61,282 nucleotides of DNA, from positions 1 through 61,282 of IMG/VR virus record IMGVR_UViG_3300037193_000488; one strand, 5' to 3'. The notes beneath the pieces are model-generated. The model worked only from the letters and a program-made list of their open reading frames with translations. It had not been told where the DNA came from and ran no database searches. The DNA is from a virus. Position numbers and translations under genes: made by a program. Numbering within the stretch: the first letter of the stretch is position 1; the number at the start of each line of letters is the position of its first letter. Below, piece after piece: positions 15,519 to 23,738 of this stretch.

Positions 15519-18348
15519 CTTCCAACTCCCTCAGTACTTCGGTCATCGCTGGCTCGAAGCGAACGGCACCGCGCGCTTCACGGCTGATCATTCTCCACTC
15601 CGTAAGGGATCTCATCACCAAGTTGGCCTCATCCTTTGTGAGCGCTGCCTGCTCCTCGAAGTCACGGGACCGGAACGTCTCCGCGCCAATGGCTCGGATC
15701 GCGGCGAGGACATGCGGCTCCGACTTGAGGAACTTTCGCACCTTTCCCTTGGAGTCTTGGGCTTCTTGTCGCGTCACCAGTACGCGCCGGGAGCTACGCA
15801 TGTAGCCCATAGCTTCCGATGAGTACACCGAGTCCAGGAACTCGACGGCACTGTCAACATGCATCTTCCTTACCCAGATCTTGTCGCCGTTCTTCGAGCA
15901 GGAGAACGTCCGTGCTGCCATGGCGACAGCGAGTCGGGCGATCTTGACCCTGATGTTCTCCACCTGTACTAGTGGAGGATCAGAGACGTAGCGGGAGCCC
16001 ATGTTGATCGCCGCATCGTACACGGCCTGCTCCGTACCACGGCCCCAGATCACTTGTTCCTTCTTCCGGCTCCACGCCCACATGATGAGGTTGTGGCAGG
16101 CATCCGACGTATAGCGATGCCGAACCGGCTTGTGCTCGGTGGAGTTGATGACATCCGCATCGACTTCGTTGTTTGCAACAGCCATGGCGAAGTCGAGACG
16201 GGCAATGTCCTCCGGGTTGTGGATGAGTTTCTTGATTGCCCGCAGTGCCGACCCCGGCAGGTCCGCGATACGCGTTCCATCGGCCGGGTTGGACAGCCAG
16301 ATGATCCTTGTACGGGCGCTGGTCTCGTCCTGGACGATCTTGCTGATGACGGCCTTGCCCTCCGAACGAACCGAGGACATGTCTCCGAGGATGTTGCGTT
16401 CCTTGACGGCCATAAGGCCAGACATCTCGTCTAACACCACGAGTCGCCGGTCATTGAGCGGGAGGACTCCCCAAGTCACCATCCAGCCGGACCGCGCGCC
16501 GGGTATGTTCTGCGCGCCGCCCACGAGACCGGCAAATGAGGCACCTTCACAGGACTTGATGACTCCGGCCCCGTAGTGGCTCCTCAGATGGGTTACGGCT
16601 TCGCTCTTGCCCGTACGGGTGTCACCGATGATCAACGCCTCTAGCCAGCCCTTCCGAACCGGCTTGTTGTCGAAGTCGAATTGCGTCACCGAGTGCCACA
16701 CCATGTCATAGGCGACATGCATGAGAGGTCTTCCGTAGATGTGCGTAACGTTGGACGCCATATCACGGGCGATCTCCATGCACTTCTGTAATGGTGTCTG
16801 TCCCTCCTTCACCTGGAAGCGCTTCAGTTGCTGCATGATCCGAGGAGTCATCTTGAACTCCTCCAGGTCCGTGTTCACCGTAGTCAGAGACCAGCCCATA
16901 AACGTACCACGTTGTGTCTGTGATTCTGCCACTTGCTTTCCGACGATCTTGACCGTCTGGTTGATGGGAGTGGAGTACGTACCAACGTTGAAGACCCGGC
17001 GCTGAATCGGAGTCTCGGTGTCCTCGCTGCGGTAGTCAAGCGACGGCGTGACCACAAGCTCCTCGATGTTGTAGGACTGGGTCACATCGAAGTCCACGAA
17101 CTTCTTGCACATTGCACCGGTGAGGTCGCCGTACAACTCCTTCACTCGCGTGTCACCGATGTTGACGAACTTCAACAGCTGCTCATCGTCGGGCTCAACC
17201 GTCTTCGTGATCTTCCCGTCATTCACCATCAACGGGCAAAGGTTGCATACGGCTCCGGCATTCATGCCACAGGTCGCCGTGATCGACTTCGGCGCGATGA
17301 ATGCGGGAGTCTGCTTGCCGACAATCATCACCGTAAGCTCCAACGGCTCAGCATAGTTGACGTTCTGCGACTCCTCGACGGTGACCGGCCGTCCGAACGT
17401 CGGCACCTCATGCTTCTCCTCCGGCACCCACAGCGGCATCGCCTCATCATGAAGCTGCCACAGGTCATCTGCGGTCCGGCCGTGCGTGACGAAGAAGTCG
17501 GTGATGTCCTCGCCGTCGCCCTCGTTGAACAACCTGATCCGGTAGCAAGCAGCAGCCACGTTCTTCATGTACTGTGTGGCTTTCATTGCACCGGCATCGC
17601 CCTGCTTGTCGTCGTCATACGCGAAGTACACGACCTTGCCCTTGAAGTACCGGGCCCACTCCGGCTTGAACACCGAAGCTCCGGACGTACCGGTGACGGC
17701 CGGAAAGCCATGCTGCATGGCAACTAGGCGATCCCACTCACCCTCCGTGTACATGACCTCATCGTGCTCGGCAAGCACCTCCAGTCCGTAGATCCGGCCG
17801 GAGCCGTGACCCGGACCCCAGCTGATCATCTTGTCCTTGTGGCTCCGAGCACGCGGGTTGTACCGGCGAACGTTGACAAGCTCGCCATCCTCATCATAGA
17901 TGGGGATCGTGAACCGCTGGCCATCCCAACCCACGAGGTACTTGCGCATGGTCTCGTCGGTCAGCCCGCGATCCTCGCTCACGTACTTGTGAGCGCGAGT
18001 CGAGCCCATCAAGGTCTTGTGCCAGAACTCCACCTGTTCCGCAGTAGGAAGTGGCTTCTTCTTGTCGATGGGTACGACATTGGAGTTGTCACCACGCACC
18101 TTCCGCGCCGCAGGGGATGCCATTCCCCGCTGCTCTCTCATCGCCCGGTACAGCGACCGGATTGTGCCTCCATGACCTCGTGACTGGCAATGCCAAACGC
18201 CAGCCTCGAAGTTCAGACTAGCACTCGGAGATTTACTGGTCTCCGGGTCCTCGTCAAGCGGACAGAATGCTCTCCACTCTCCGTCGGACGATGGCTTGCC
18301 AACAAGGAAACGTTCAAATGCACGAACGTACTTGTCAGCGTTTCTCAT
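15505..18348 (-). CDS. Primase/helicase: Toprim primase fused to MCM-like AAA+ helicase
   Basis: A 947-aa multidomain replication protein. The N-terminus is a degenerate CHC2-type zinc finger (C29-P-L-D32, C54...H59). A Toprim core follows, with MYTEGEWDRL (E202) and YFAYDDDKQGD (245-247). Residues about 330-480 form an OB-like part with a Cys cluster (CGMNAGAVCNLC). The motor has Walker A GDTRTGKS (575-582), Walker B RLVVLDEM (near 636-641) and a sensor Asn in IIWLSNPADG. The OB-plus-zinc arrangement before the AAA+ core, and the GDxxxxKS form, recall MCM helicases instead of DnaB. It is coupled (ATGA) to a separate zinc-finger gene. Confidence 0.85.
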   Translation of the reverse strand: MRNADKYVRAFERFLVGKPSSDGEWRAFCPLDEDPETSKSPSASLNFEAGVWHCQSRGHGGTIRSLYRAMREQRGMASPAARKVRGDNSNVVPIDKKKPLPTAEQVEFWHKTLMGSTRAHKYVSEDRGLTDETMRKYLVGWDGQRFTIPIYDEDGELVNVRRYNPRARSHKDKMISWGPGHGSGRIYGLEVLAEHDEVMYTEGEWDRLVAMQHGFPAVTGTSGASVFKPEWARYFKGKVVYFAYDDDKQGDAGAMKATQYMKNVAAACYRIRLFNEGDGEDITDFFVTHGRTADDLWQLHDEAMPLWVPEEKHEVPTFGRPVTVEESQNVNYAEPLELTVMIVGKQTPAFIAPKSITATCGMNAGAVCNLCPLMVNDGKITKTVEPDDEQLLKFVNIGDTRVKELYGDLTGAMCKKFVDFDVTQSYNIEELVVTPSLDYRSEDTETPIQRRVFNVGTYSTPINQTVKIVGKQVAESQTQRGTFMGWSLTTVNTDLEEFKMTPRIMQQLKRFQVKEGQTPLQKCMEIARDMASNVTHIYGRPLMHVAYDMVWHSVTQFDFDNKPVRKGWLEALIIGDTRTGKSEAVTHLRSHYGAGVIKSCEGASFAGLVGGAQNIPGARSGWMVTWGVLPLNDRRLVVLDEMSGLMAVKERNILGDMSSVRSEGKAVISKIVQDETSARTRIIWLSNPADGTRIADLPGSALRAIKKLIHNPEDIARLDFAMAVANNEVDADVINSTEHKPVRHRYTSDACHNLIMWAWSRKKEQVIWGRGTEQAVYDAAINMGSRYVSDPPLVQVENIRVKIARLAVAMAARTFSCSKNGDKIWVRKMHVDSAVEFLDSVYSSEAMGYMRSSRRVLVTRQEAQDSKGKVRKFLKSEPHVLAAIRAIGAETFRSRDFEEQAALTKDEANLVMRSLTEWRMISREARGAVRFEPAMTEVLRELEDAGY

Positions 18349-18620
18349 GTATGCATCCTTGTCAAGACGTTAGTCAGACTGATGGCGCGCTTGCCCTCGT
18401 GACACGAGGGATCTGCCAAACAGACCAGGACTCCGGACTGGAAGTTGAACAAGGCTGTCGGCCGGTTGTCACCCGGGAATGGATGCATCGGGCACCAGCC
18501 GTGCCAATTACCTTCCTGGTCCGTTCCGTCTTCGGCAATGATGTAGTTGCCCCACAATTCCTCCTGATACTTGCTAGGCATATGCAATGGGTCTACGTTC
18601 AAACCCTGGAATTTGCTCAT
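18345..18620 (-). CDS. Stand-alone primase-type zinc-finger protein
   Basis: A 91-aa protein with WCPMHP (C43, H46) and VCLADPSCH (C67, C73, H74), separated by ALFNFQSGV. This is the CHC2 zinc-binding pattern of DnaG-type primases, which recognises template DNA. It matches the degenerate copy at the start of the adjacent primase/helicase (SASLNFEAGVWHC). Its stop overlaps the next start as ATGA, so both are probably made in similar amounts. It likely supplies or supplements the zinc finger in priming. First gene after an operator-bearing gap. Confidence 0.8.
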   Translation of the reverse strand: MSKFQGLNVDPLHMPSKYQEELWGNYIIAEDGTDQEGNWHGWCPMHPFPGDNRPTALFNFQSGVLVCLADPSCHEGKRAISLTNVLTRMHT

Positions 18621-18660
18621 TAAACACCCCCAATCACAAATCGGTCGGGAGTCGCTATGT

Positions 18661-18670
18661 TACGCGCGTA
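18661..18670. promoter_or_regulatory. Palindromic candidate operator TACGCGCGTA
   Basis: TACGCGCGTA (TACGCGCGTAGG on the plus strand) 41 bases upstream of the zinc-finger/primase operon start. One of four copies of this motif in the genome. The position between a hairpin at 18680-18717 and the first gene suggests control of the replication operon. Confidence 0.5.
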
Positions 18671-18679
18671 GGGATGAAC

Positions 18680-18717
18680 GGAAGGGGCCGCAGGCTACTA
18701 AACCCACGACCCCTTCC
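18680..18717. terminator. Hairpin downstream of the SSB-like gene
   Basis: An 8-bp perfect stem (GGAAGGGG at 18680-18687 with CCCCTTCC at 18710-18717) that extends inward with G-T pairs. It lies 76 bases after the stop of the SSB-like gene. There is no T-run, as is common for actinobacterial terminators, so a terminator role is inferred. Confidence 0.45.
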
Positions 18718-18793
18718 TTGCCTAGTCCATCGGCGCGGCTAGCCGGTTGGTTACGGTTCTGCATCGGCTCCCGGCACTAGGCAGCTTGCGAGA

Positions 18794-19834
18794 TCAGAAC
18801 GGCGGTTCGTCGTCACCCTCGTCATCGGAGAGTTCCTGCTGGACCACGAGGTCGATGACCTTGTCCTTCGCCTTGATCTTGTTGAGGACGGCGACCTTGG
18901 CCCCGTTGTCCTTGGCCCGCTTCTTCAGCGCGCCGATCGTCAGGCCGGAGAGTTCCTCACGCAGCTCCTCCTCAGCCGCGTCGTCATCCTCCAGTTCCTC
19001 GTCCTCGTCTTCCTCCAACTCCTCGTCTTCCTCCTCGTCGGCCAGGAGTTCCTGTTCCACGATGAGGTCGATGAGAGCGGGCTTCTTCAGGCCGGTGGTC
19101 TTGGCATCGGCATCGTTGGTCTTGACGCGCTTCCGGAGGTCGGGCAGGCTGAGGTCTTCGAGTTCGGCGCGCAGTTCAGCCTCCGCGTCATCCTCGTCCT
19201 CCTCGTCTTCCTCATCCTCCAGTTCTTCGTCCTCCTCCAACTCCTCGATGTCCTCGTCCAGTTCCTCGTCCTCCTCCAGGATCTCCTCATCATCCTCGAT
19301 GTCCTCGGAGGAGTCCATGTCGGAGTCGAGCGGCAGCCAGCGCCGGATCTCCGTGCGGGCTTCGTAGCCACCCGATGCACGACCCATACCGACCGTGGCC
19401 CGAGCCAGAACCTTCTTGGTACCGGCGAAGTTGACCTTGCCGATGGCGGTGATCTGCGCCGGGTCCAGCTTGGTCTCCGGGACCATCTTGGTGCGCTGCT
19501 GGAAGTCAGCCCACGACGCGCCGAACGACTTGAGGAACTGCTTGAGGAAGGAGGCACCCTGCTCGGTGACGTTCTGCTGAGTCCAGAACGCGTAGCCGTT
19601 GTAGCCCTTCTTCTCCTTGTCGGTCTCGAAGATCTCGGCCGTGATCTTGATCATGTCATCGTCGTTCTTGTTCTTCACGACAGTGAGCTTCTTGATCCAG
19701 ACGCGGAAGACACCCTTGGGCTCGCCGCCCATCTTCTCCACGATCTCCTCGTTGCTGAGGAAGTCGGGCAGGTCTTCCGGCTCCTTCGAGGGAACGCCCC
19801 ACTTGGCCGTGACGACCTTCGTTCTTGCCACCAT
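18794..19834 (-). CDS. SSB-like protein with two SAP/Rho-N-like domains and acidic tip
   Basis: A 346-aa protein. Residues 1-170 form a beta-rich domain (FRVWIKKLTVV, KITAEIFETDKEKKGYNGYAFW) like phage DUF669/OB single-stranded-DNA-binding proteins. An extremely acidic linker follows (172-218), then a helical unit at about 219-265, a second acidic linker, and a second copy at about 288-336. Both copies have LSLPDLRKR / LTIGALKKR and ALIDLIVEQEL / KVIDLVVQQEL and look like SAP, HeH or Rho-N folds. The end, DDEGDDEPPF, mirrors the protein-recruiting acidic tip of bacterial SSB. It is encoded next to the Sak4-like ATPase. Confidence 0.75.
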   Translation of the reverse strand: MVARTKVVTAKWGVPSKEPEDLPDFLSNEEIVEKMGGEPKGVFRVWIKKLTVVKNKNDDDMIKITAEIFETDKEKKGYNGYAFWTQQNVTEQGASFLKQFLKSFGASWADFQQRTKMVPETKLDPAQITAIGKVNFAGTKKVLARATVGMGRASGGYEARTEIRRWLPLDSDMDSSEDIEDDEEILEEDEELDEDIEELEEDEELEDEEDEEDEDDAEAELRAELEDLSLPDLRKRVKTNDADAKTTGLKKPALIDLIVEQELLADEEEDEELEEDEDEELEDDDAAEEELREELSGLTIGALKKRAKDNGAKVAVLNKIKAKDKVIDLVVQQELSDDEGDDEPPF

Positions 19835-19853
19835 TCGTGTGGTTCCTTCCTGG

Positions 19854-20723
19854 TTAAGCGCTCACGCGCTTGCGGGCAGCCGTCTTGCGAGCGGCTGTGG
19901 TTCGCTTCGTCGCCCCGGCACGTGCTGCGGGACGGGAAGCCGTCTTCTTGGCTGCGGCGGATGGGCGGCCGGTCTCCGTGTCTTTGATGCGTTGCACCAG
20001 TTCCACGATGTCCGGGTTGTCAACCGTCCGGCCGAGCACGTTGTAGCGATCCTTGGCGAAGATGGGAGGAGACTCGTTGCACGTCAGGACGCGCTTGAAA
20101 CCCGTCACCACTTCGTTGTTGACCTTGCGCTTGACCTTCTTCAGCGCGAGATGGGATACCACATCCATCTGCGCGCAAGCCCAGGCGGAGATCTGGTAAT
20201 CCTTACCCTCGATCAGCGGCAGGATGATGTCCTCGCCCTCCGGGTCTTCGCGCACCATCTCCTGCGCCGTCCAGAGGATGTTGACCGGGAGTTCGTTGAA
20301 GTCGGTGATCATCTGCTTCATGGCAAGTTGCCACTTGAAGTGGTCACCCTGGGCCGGGATGTGCTCGTCCCGTTGCGGGTTCGCGGCCACCACCATCCGC
20401 ATGATCCACCTGATGCACTTGTACTGCATCTCGGTCACCGTGTCAATCACGACCCAGTCAAACGGGTGGTCGTTGTTCGCCAACCACTCATAGGCCTGGA
20501 CAAGATCCTCCCAGCGCCGGATCAACCACACCTTCGCCTTCGAGCCCTGCCGCTTGGCAGAGATGGTGCCTTGTTCATTGGCGAGGATCAGCACCTTGCC
20601 GGGTAGCTTCCCGGCGATGACCGTCTTGCCTGCACCGGAATGCCCATAGAGCAACCAGTTGATGGACTCCGTGTAGTCCATGAGATCGATGATCTCAGGC
20701 GGTAGTCCACGAGTGCCTACCAT
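19854..20723 (-). CDS. Sak4-like RecA-fold recombination ATPase with H1-like tail
   Basis: A 289-aa ATPase. Walker A is GHSGAGKT (27-34) and Walker B is FDWVVIDTV (about 88-96). The short core without RecA N- or C-terminal domains fits the Sak4 group of phage single-strand annealing/recombination proteins, which work with SSB. The last 40 residues are a Lys/Ala/Arg-rich tail (AAAKKTASRPAARAGATKR...) like histone H1, likely to bind DNA. The ATG overlaps the previous stop as TGATG; the ORF also has a GTG just upstream. Confidence 0.8.
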   Translation of the reverse strand: MVGTRGLPPEIIDLMDYTESINWLLYGHSGAGKTVIAGKLPGKVLILANEQGTISAKRQGSKAKVWLIRRWEDLVQAYEWLANNDHPFDWVVIDTVTEMQYKCIRWIMRMVVAANPQRDEHIPAQGDHFKWQLAMKQMITDFNELPVNILWTAQEMVREDPEGEDIILPLIEGKDYQISAWACAQMDVVSHLALKKVKRKVNNEVVTGFKRVLTCNESPPIFAKDRYNVLGRTVDNPDIVELVQRIKDTETGRPSAAAKKTASRPAARAGATKRTTAARKTAARKRVSA

Positions 20724-20905
20724 CACGCCTCCTTCCCGTACTCATCGAACTCTTGCATGGACACGATCCTCGCCTCAACCTCATCAAGACGAGAGTCGAT
20801 GTACTCGAAGTCGGCACGGCCGATCCGGTTCATAGCGTGCTGTCTCCTGGTTCTGCGACGCAGAGCCTGTACCTCTGCCAGGCCCGCGTCTTTCAGCGGC
20901 CTCAT
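20723..20905 (-). CDS. Small helical protein, 60 aa
   Basis: A 60-aa charged helical protein (MRPLKDAGLAEVQALRRRTR...) coupled by 4-base overlap to the RecB-like nuclease before it and by TGATG to the ATPase after it. The position inside the recombination operon suggests an accessory role. No family recognised. Confidence 0.7.
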   Translation of the reverse strand: MRPLKDAGLAEVQALRRRTRRQHAMNRIGRADFEYIDSRLDEVEARIVSMQEFDEYGKEA

Positions 20906-22017
20906 GCCACCTTCCTGTGGTCCGCATACGGGTCCGCGACAACGTACACCGAGTCACGGAACTGCTCCCAGTCGGCTTGCTGCTGGTACAACTCACACAT
21001 CTCGAAGAAGGAGCAGTCCCAAGAGCAATCGTTAGTGGGGTTCTTGGTCACGGGCAGGAGACCGTTGCGAACGGCGTTCATGTGCAACGCGTCGTTCTTG
21101 ATGCCCTGGATCTCGGTGGTGCGTTCCCTCGGAGTCCGCTTCACGAACTCACGCAGGAACAACGGCGACGGCTGGACCTTGGAGATGTCACCATAGACAT
21201 CGATGCCACGTTCCTCTGCAACCTTGGCCAGGTCTTCGATCTTGAGCCGGGACAGCCGGAACTCATCCTTGCGATCCTTCATGAGTTGGGCGACGTACTG
21301 CGCTTTGGTCGGCTTGTTGGTGACGTAGCCATCCTTGTTGCGCGTCTTCCCGTCCGGCATCGACTTGCGGAGGAAGTTGTACATGATCCCGGCGATGTTC
21401 TGGTTGCCCTTCAAAACCCCACGCTTCTTGAGGATCGTGTATGCAATCGCCCAATACGCTCCGGCCTGCGGGTCCAGGGAGAGGTGCTTGGTCTGGATCG
21501 CCTTTGCCGTCTTGTTCTCCAGGAGCTTGATCTTGTTGCGGTCGTTCTTGTCGATGAAGACACCATCAAAGGTGCCGTCATATTCGATCTTGGTTCCGTC
21601 ATCCAGAGGGATCATCACCTGGAAAGGCATCTCCGACTGGATGAAGTCAAGCTTGGCGTCGTACTCGCCCCACTGCTTCTCATGCCCCAGCAGCATGGCG
21701 ATGCCAAGCTCACGCGACTCGATGAACTTGTCGCCCAGGTCCTCAACCTTCTGGTACATCCCGTCGCCGGACCCGTTGTCACACCAGTCCTCCCAGACCT
21801 CCACGAAGTCCTTGTTTCGCTTGAGTCCTGGTGCATAGTAGTGAGCAAGGGCCTCATGAATGCCCGAACCGAACCACAGTGCATGGCTTGGGTCCTTCGT
21901 CACCAGACCATCGAGAATGGTCCACTTCCAACGCAACACGCAACGGTGGAAGTGCTTCCGCTCGCTAGTCCGGACATGAACCACAGCGGGCTCAGGCTTC
22001 TTGGTCCTCGTGGCCAT
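20902..22017 (-). CDS. RecB/Cas4-like PD-(D/E)XK exonuclease
   Basis: A 371-aa nuclease. HFHRCVLRWKW near the start holds one Cys, FGSGIHEALAHYY is the conserved His helix, EYDGTFDGVFI then KIKLLENKTAKAIQ forms the PD-(D/E)XK centre, and QAGAYWAIAY is the downstream QxxxY motif. A C-terminal CSWDCSFFEMC completes a probable iron-sulfur Cys set, as in AddB/Cas4. Such phage proteins resect DNA ends for Sak4-type annealing. The start MATRTKKPEP has AAGGAGG seven bases upstream. Full length. Confidence 0.85.
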   Translation of the reverse strand: MATRTKKPEPAVVHVRTSERKHFHRCVLRWKWTILDGLVTKDPSHALWFGSGIHEALAHYYAPGLKRNKDFVEVWEDWCDNGSGDGMYQKVEDLGDKFIESRELGIAMLLGHEKQWGEYDAKLDFIQSEMPFQVMIPLDDGTKIEYDGTFDGVFIDKNDRNKIKLLENKTAKAIQTKHLSLDPQAGAYWAIAYTILKKRGVLKGNQNIAGIMYNFLRKSMPDGKTRNKDGYVTNKPTKAQYVAQLMKDRKDEFRLSRLKIEDLAKVAEERGIDVYGDISKVQPSPLFLREFVKRTPRERTTEIQGIKNDALHMNAVRNGLLPVTKNPTNDCSWDCSFFEMCELYQQQADWEQFRDSVYVVADPYADHRKVA

Positions 22018-22050
22018 CCCAACCTCCTTCCAGTTAGCTTGGGACGGGTG

Positions 22051-22092
22051 CACCCCGCTCCTGCCCCAGGAGGGTGAGACAGGAACGGGGTG
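22051..22092. terminator. Strong hairpin between the tailed protein and RecB-like genes
   Basis: CACCCCG (22051-22057) pairs with CGGGGTG (22086-22092), and inner TCCTG/CAGGA adds five more pairs. It begins just after the stop of the gene at 22105, in the gap before the RecB-like start. Placement suggests a terminator or attenuator. No T-run. Confidence 0.5.
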
Positions 22093-22104
22093 TTGCCGGC
22101 AGGA

Positions 22105-22581
22105 TCAGAACGCTTCCTGCGCGGCCGGACGGCGACGGGCAGCCGTCTTCTTGGCCGTGGTCTTCTTGGCGGCCGCCTTCTTCGCCGGGGCGGAAGCCGT
22201 TGCAGCGCTGGACTTCTTGGCCACCCGCTTGCGGGGCGTGGTCTCCTCGTCCTCGCGTTCGGCGTCACGCTCCGCTCGCCGCGCCGCGCGGGCCTGTCGC
22301 TCCTCCTCGGCCGCAGCCCGCTTCTTCTCGTTGTACTCCCGGTTGACGTCGGAGACCTGGAAGTCCTTGTAGTGGGTCATGACGAACATGGCCTGCTCCG
22401 GGTCCACCTCGAAGTCGTGCTCCTCGGCCGCCCACTCTGCGAACAGTTCGTACTTGCCCATGTCCGGCGTACGCCCACGGCGGGTGGTCTCCTCCGTGGT
22501 CTCCGGCTCCGGCGCGGCTGCCCGCTTCGCTGTCGTCTTCTTCGCTGCGGTCTTCTTCGCCGCAGTCTTCCGTGCCACCAT
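22105..22581 (-). CDS. Histone-H1-like tailed protein A
   Basis: A 158-aa protein with Lys/Ala-rich tails at both ends (KTAAKKTAAKKTTAKR at the start, KKAAAKKTTAKKTAARRR near the end), a folded centre and the end AAQEAF. The middle has DPEQAMFVMTHYKDFQVSDVN, close to the centre of the protein at 31843-32454, so the two are probably paralogues. H1-like tails bind and condense DNA in actinobacteria (as in HupB/Lsr2 relatives). Start MVARKTAAKK chosen because the longer frame has no ribosome site. Confidence 0.65.
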   Translation of the reverse strand: MVARKTAAKKTAAKKTTAKRAAAPEPETTEETTRRGRTPDMGKYELFAEWAAEEHDFEVDPEQAMFVMTHYKDFQVSDVNREYNEKKRAAAEEERQARAARRAERDAEREDEETTPRKRVAKKSSAATASAPAKKAAAKKTTAKKTAARRRPAAQEAF

Positions 22582-22643
22582 GGCGGTGACTCCTTCCTGT
22601 GGGTGTGAGATGAAACTACTGCCGACTTGCTGAAACGCAAACT

Positions 22644-22958
22644 TCAAACTTTGTTACGGGTTTGGGTTTTTGGTGAATAATCAGGCTTCACCCAATCCGA
22701 CGGGTACCCCATCCAAGGTCCGTCATACCCGCGTTGGTGGTTGGTAGTCGGCCGACCGACATGCCAATGCCTGTGGGCAATTTCACCAACGTGGTAGTCC
22801 GGACCCCAGCGACAGGGGTATGGCGCGCGCTTCCGCTTCCCGTCGTCATGGAAGGTGTTGATGCGCCATGCATGCAACCACGCTTGCCATCTCCAGCGGT
22901 GAACCCGCTTCCCTTTGTGCTCCCGTGTCCATCGATAGCTCGGGCTGCGACGGCCCAT
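22644..22958 (-). CDS. Hypothetical basic, Trp/His-rich protein
   Basis: A 104-aa protein starting MGRRSPSYRW, where its ATG overlaps the previous stop (TGATG). It is unusually rich in Trp, His and Arg (HRWRWQAWLHAWR, AHRHWHVGRP) with no membrane segment. A nucleic-acid-binding role is possible but unsupported by a family match. Confidence 0.65.
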   Translation of the reverse strand: MGRRSPSYRWTREHKGKRVHRWRWQAWLHAWRINTFHDDGKRKRAPYPCRWGPDYHVGEIAHRHWHVGRPTTNHQRGYDGPWMGYPSDWVKPDYSPKTQTRNKV

Positions 22959-23473
22959 CAGAGTGCGCTGATCGTGATCCGAGTCCATCGACTCGTGAAT
23001 GGCGGACCGGACATGTTCGTGTTGCCGCATTCGACCGGCCGCGTTGCCATGCCCTCCAGGGCAGCCTTGCACAACAGGGTCTGGTTGCGGTTGCCGACCC
23101 GGATGACGACGATGAGTTGCGCGACGGCCGGAGCATCTTCGAGGTTCGTGATGCTTGCCTCCAAGTCGTACCGTCCGTTGGCATCTGAGGTGATGTACCA
23201 ACCGGTCGTGAGCCGGAATCCCTTCCAGAATGCCTCATCCCCTACGGGCTGGCCCTGTACCACGGAGAGGATGATCTCCGGGACAGCCGCGCCCGCTTCG
23301 GCGACCGGAGGACGTACCAGCGCCGATCCGGGTACGTCGTACTTCTGCGGCGGCCAGAGCAGCACGGCGAGCAGGATACCGGCCGTGACGATGACCGGGA
23401 ACAGCAGGAAGTGATGACGCCGTCGCTCCGGCTCAACCACCACTCCGTCATCGGGATCAATCAGTTTTGTCAT
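22958..23473 (-). CDS. Membrane-anchored protein with extracytoplasmic beta domain
   Basis: A 171-aa protein starting MTKLIDPDDG. A basic patch (ERRRHH) precedes one transmembrane segment (FLLFPVIVTAGILLAVLLW, about 20-40). The rest is beta-rich (GRYDLEASITNLEDAP, VAQLIVVIRVGNR) and contains two Cys that could form a disulfide outside the cell. Topology is inferred from the basic patch. It follows the exported proteins and may act with them at the host surface. Confidence 0.7.
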   Translation of the reverse strand: MTKLIDPDDGVVVEPERRRHHFLLFPVIVTAGILLAVLLWPPQKYDVPGSALVRPPVAEAGAAVPEIILSVVQGQPVGDEAFWKGFRLTTGWYITSDANGRYDLEASITNLEDAPAVAQLIVVIRVGNRNQTLLCKAALEGMATRPVECGNTNMSGPPFTSRWTRITISAL

Positions 23474-23729
23474 GTTCCTCAAGCTTTCTCGTGGGGCGCT
23501 GCCGGAACAGCGCTTGGCTGATTCGTGATGGCGGTTCATCTTTGTTGACCGGCCGGAGGACGATGCGGCGTACGTCGGGACGTTGCCCGCGCCGAACTCC
23601 ACGAGGAAGACGGCGCGGGCCGATGCCCGTGATGTTCTTGATGTACGGCTTGGATAGACGATGTTGGATGAGGAGCGTTCCTGCCACCCCTACAATGCAT
23701 CCGATGAACAAACCCATCACGAGCATCAT
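23457..23729 (-). CDS. Small membrane protein
   Basis: A 90-aa protein with an N-terminal transmembrane segment (LVMGLFIGCIVGVAGTLLI) and then a basic cytoplasmic-type tail (RRLPRGVRRGQRPDVRR). It overlaps the following gene by 17 bases. Function unknown. Confidence 0.7.
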   Translation of the reverse strand: MMLVMGLFIGCIVGVAGTLLIQHRLSKPYIKNITGIGPRRLPRGVRRGQRPDVRRIVLRPVNKDEPPSRISQALFRQRPTRKLEEHDKTD

Positions 23730-23738
23730 CCGATATTC

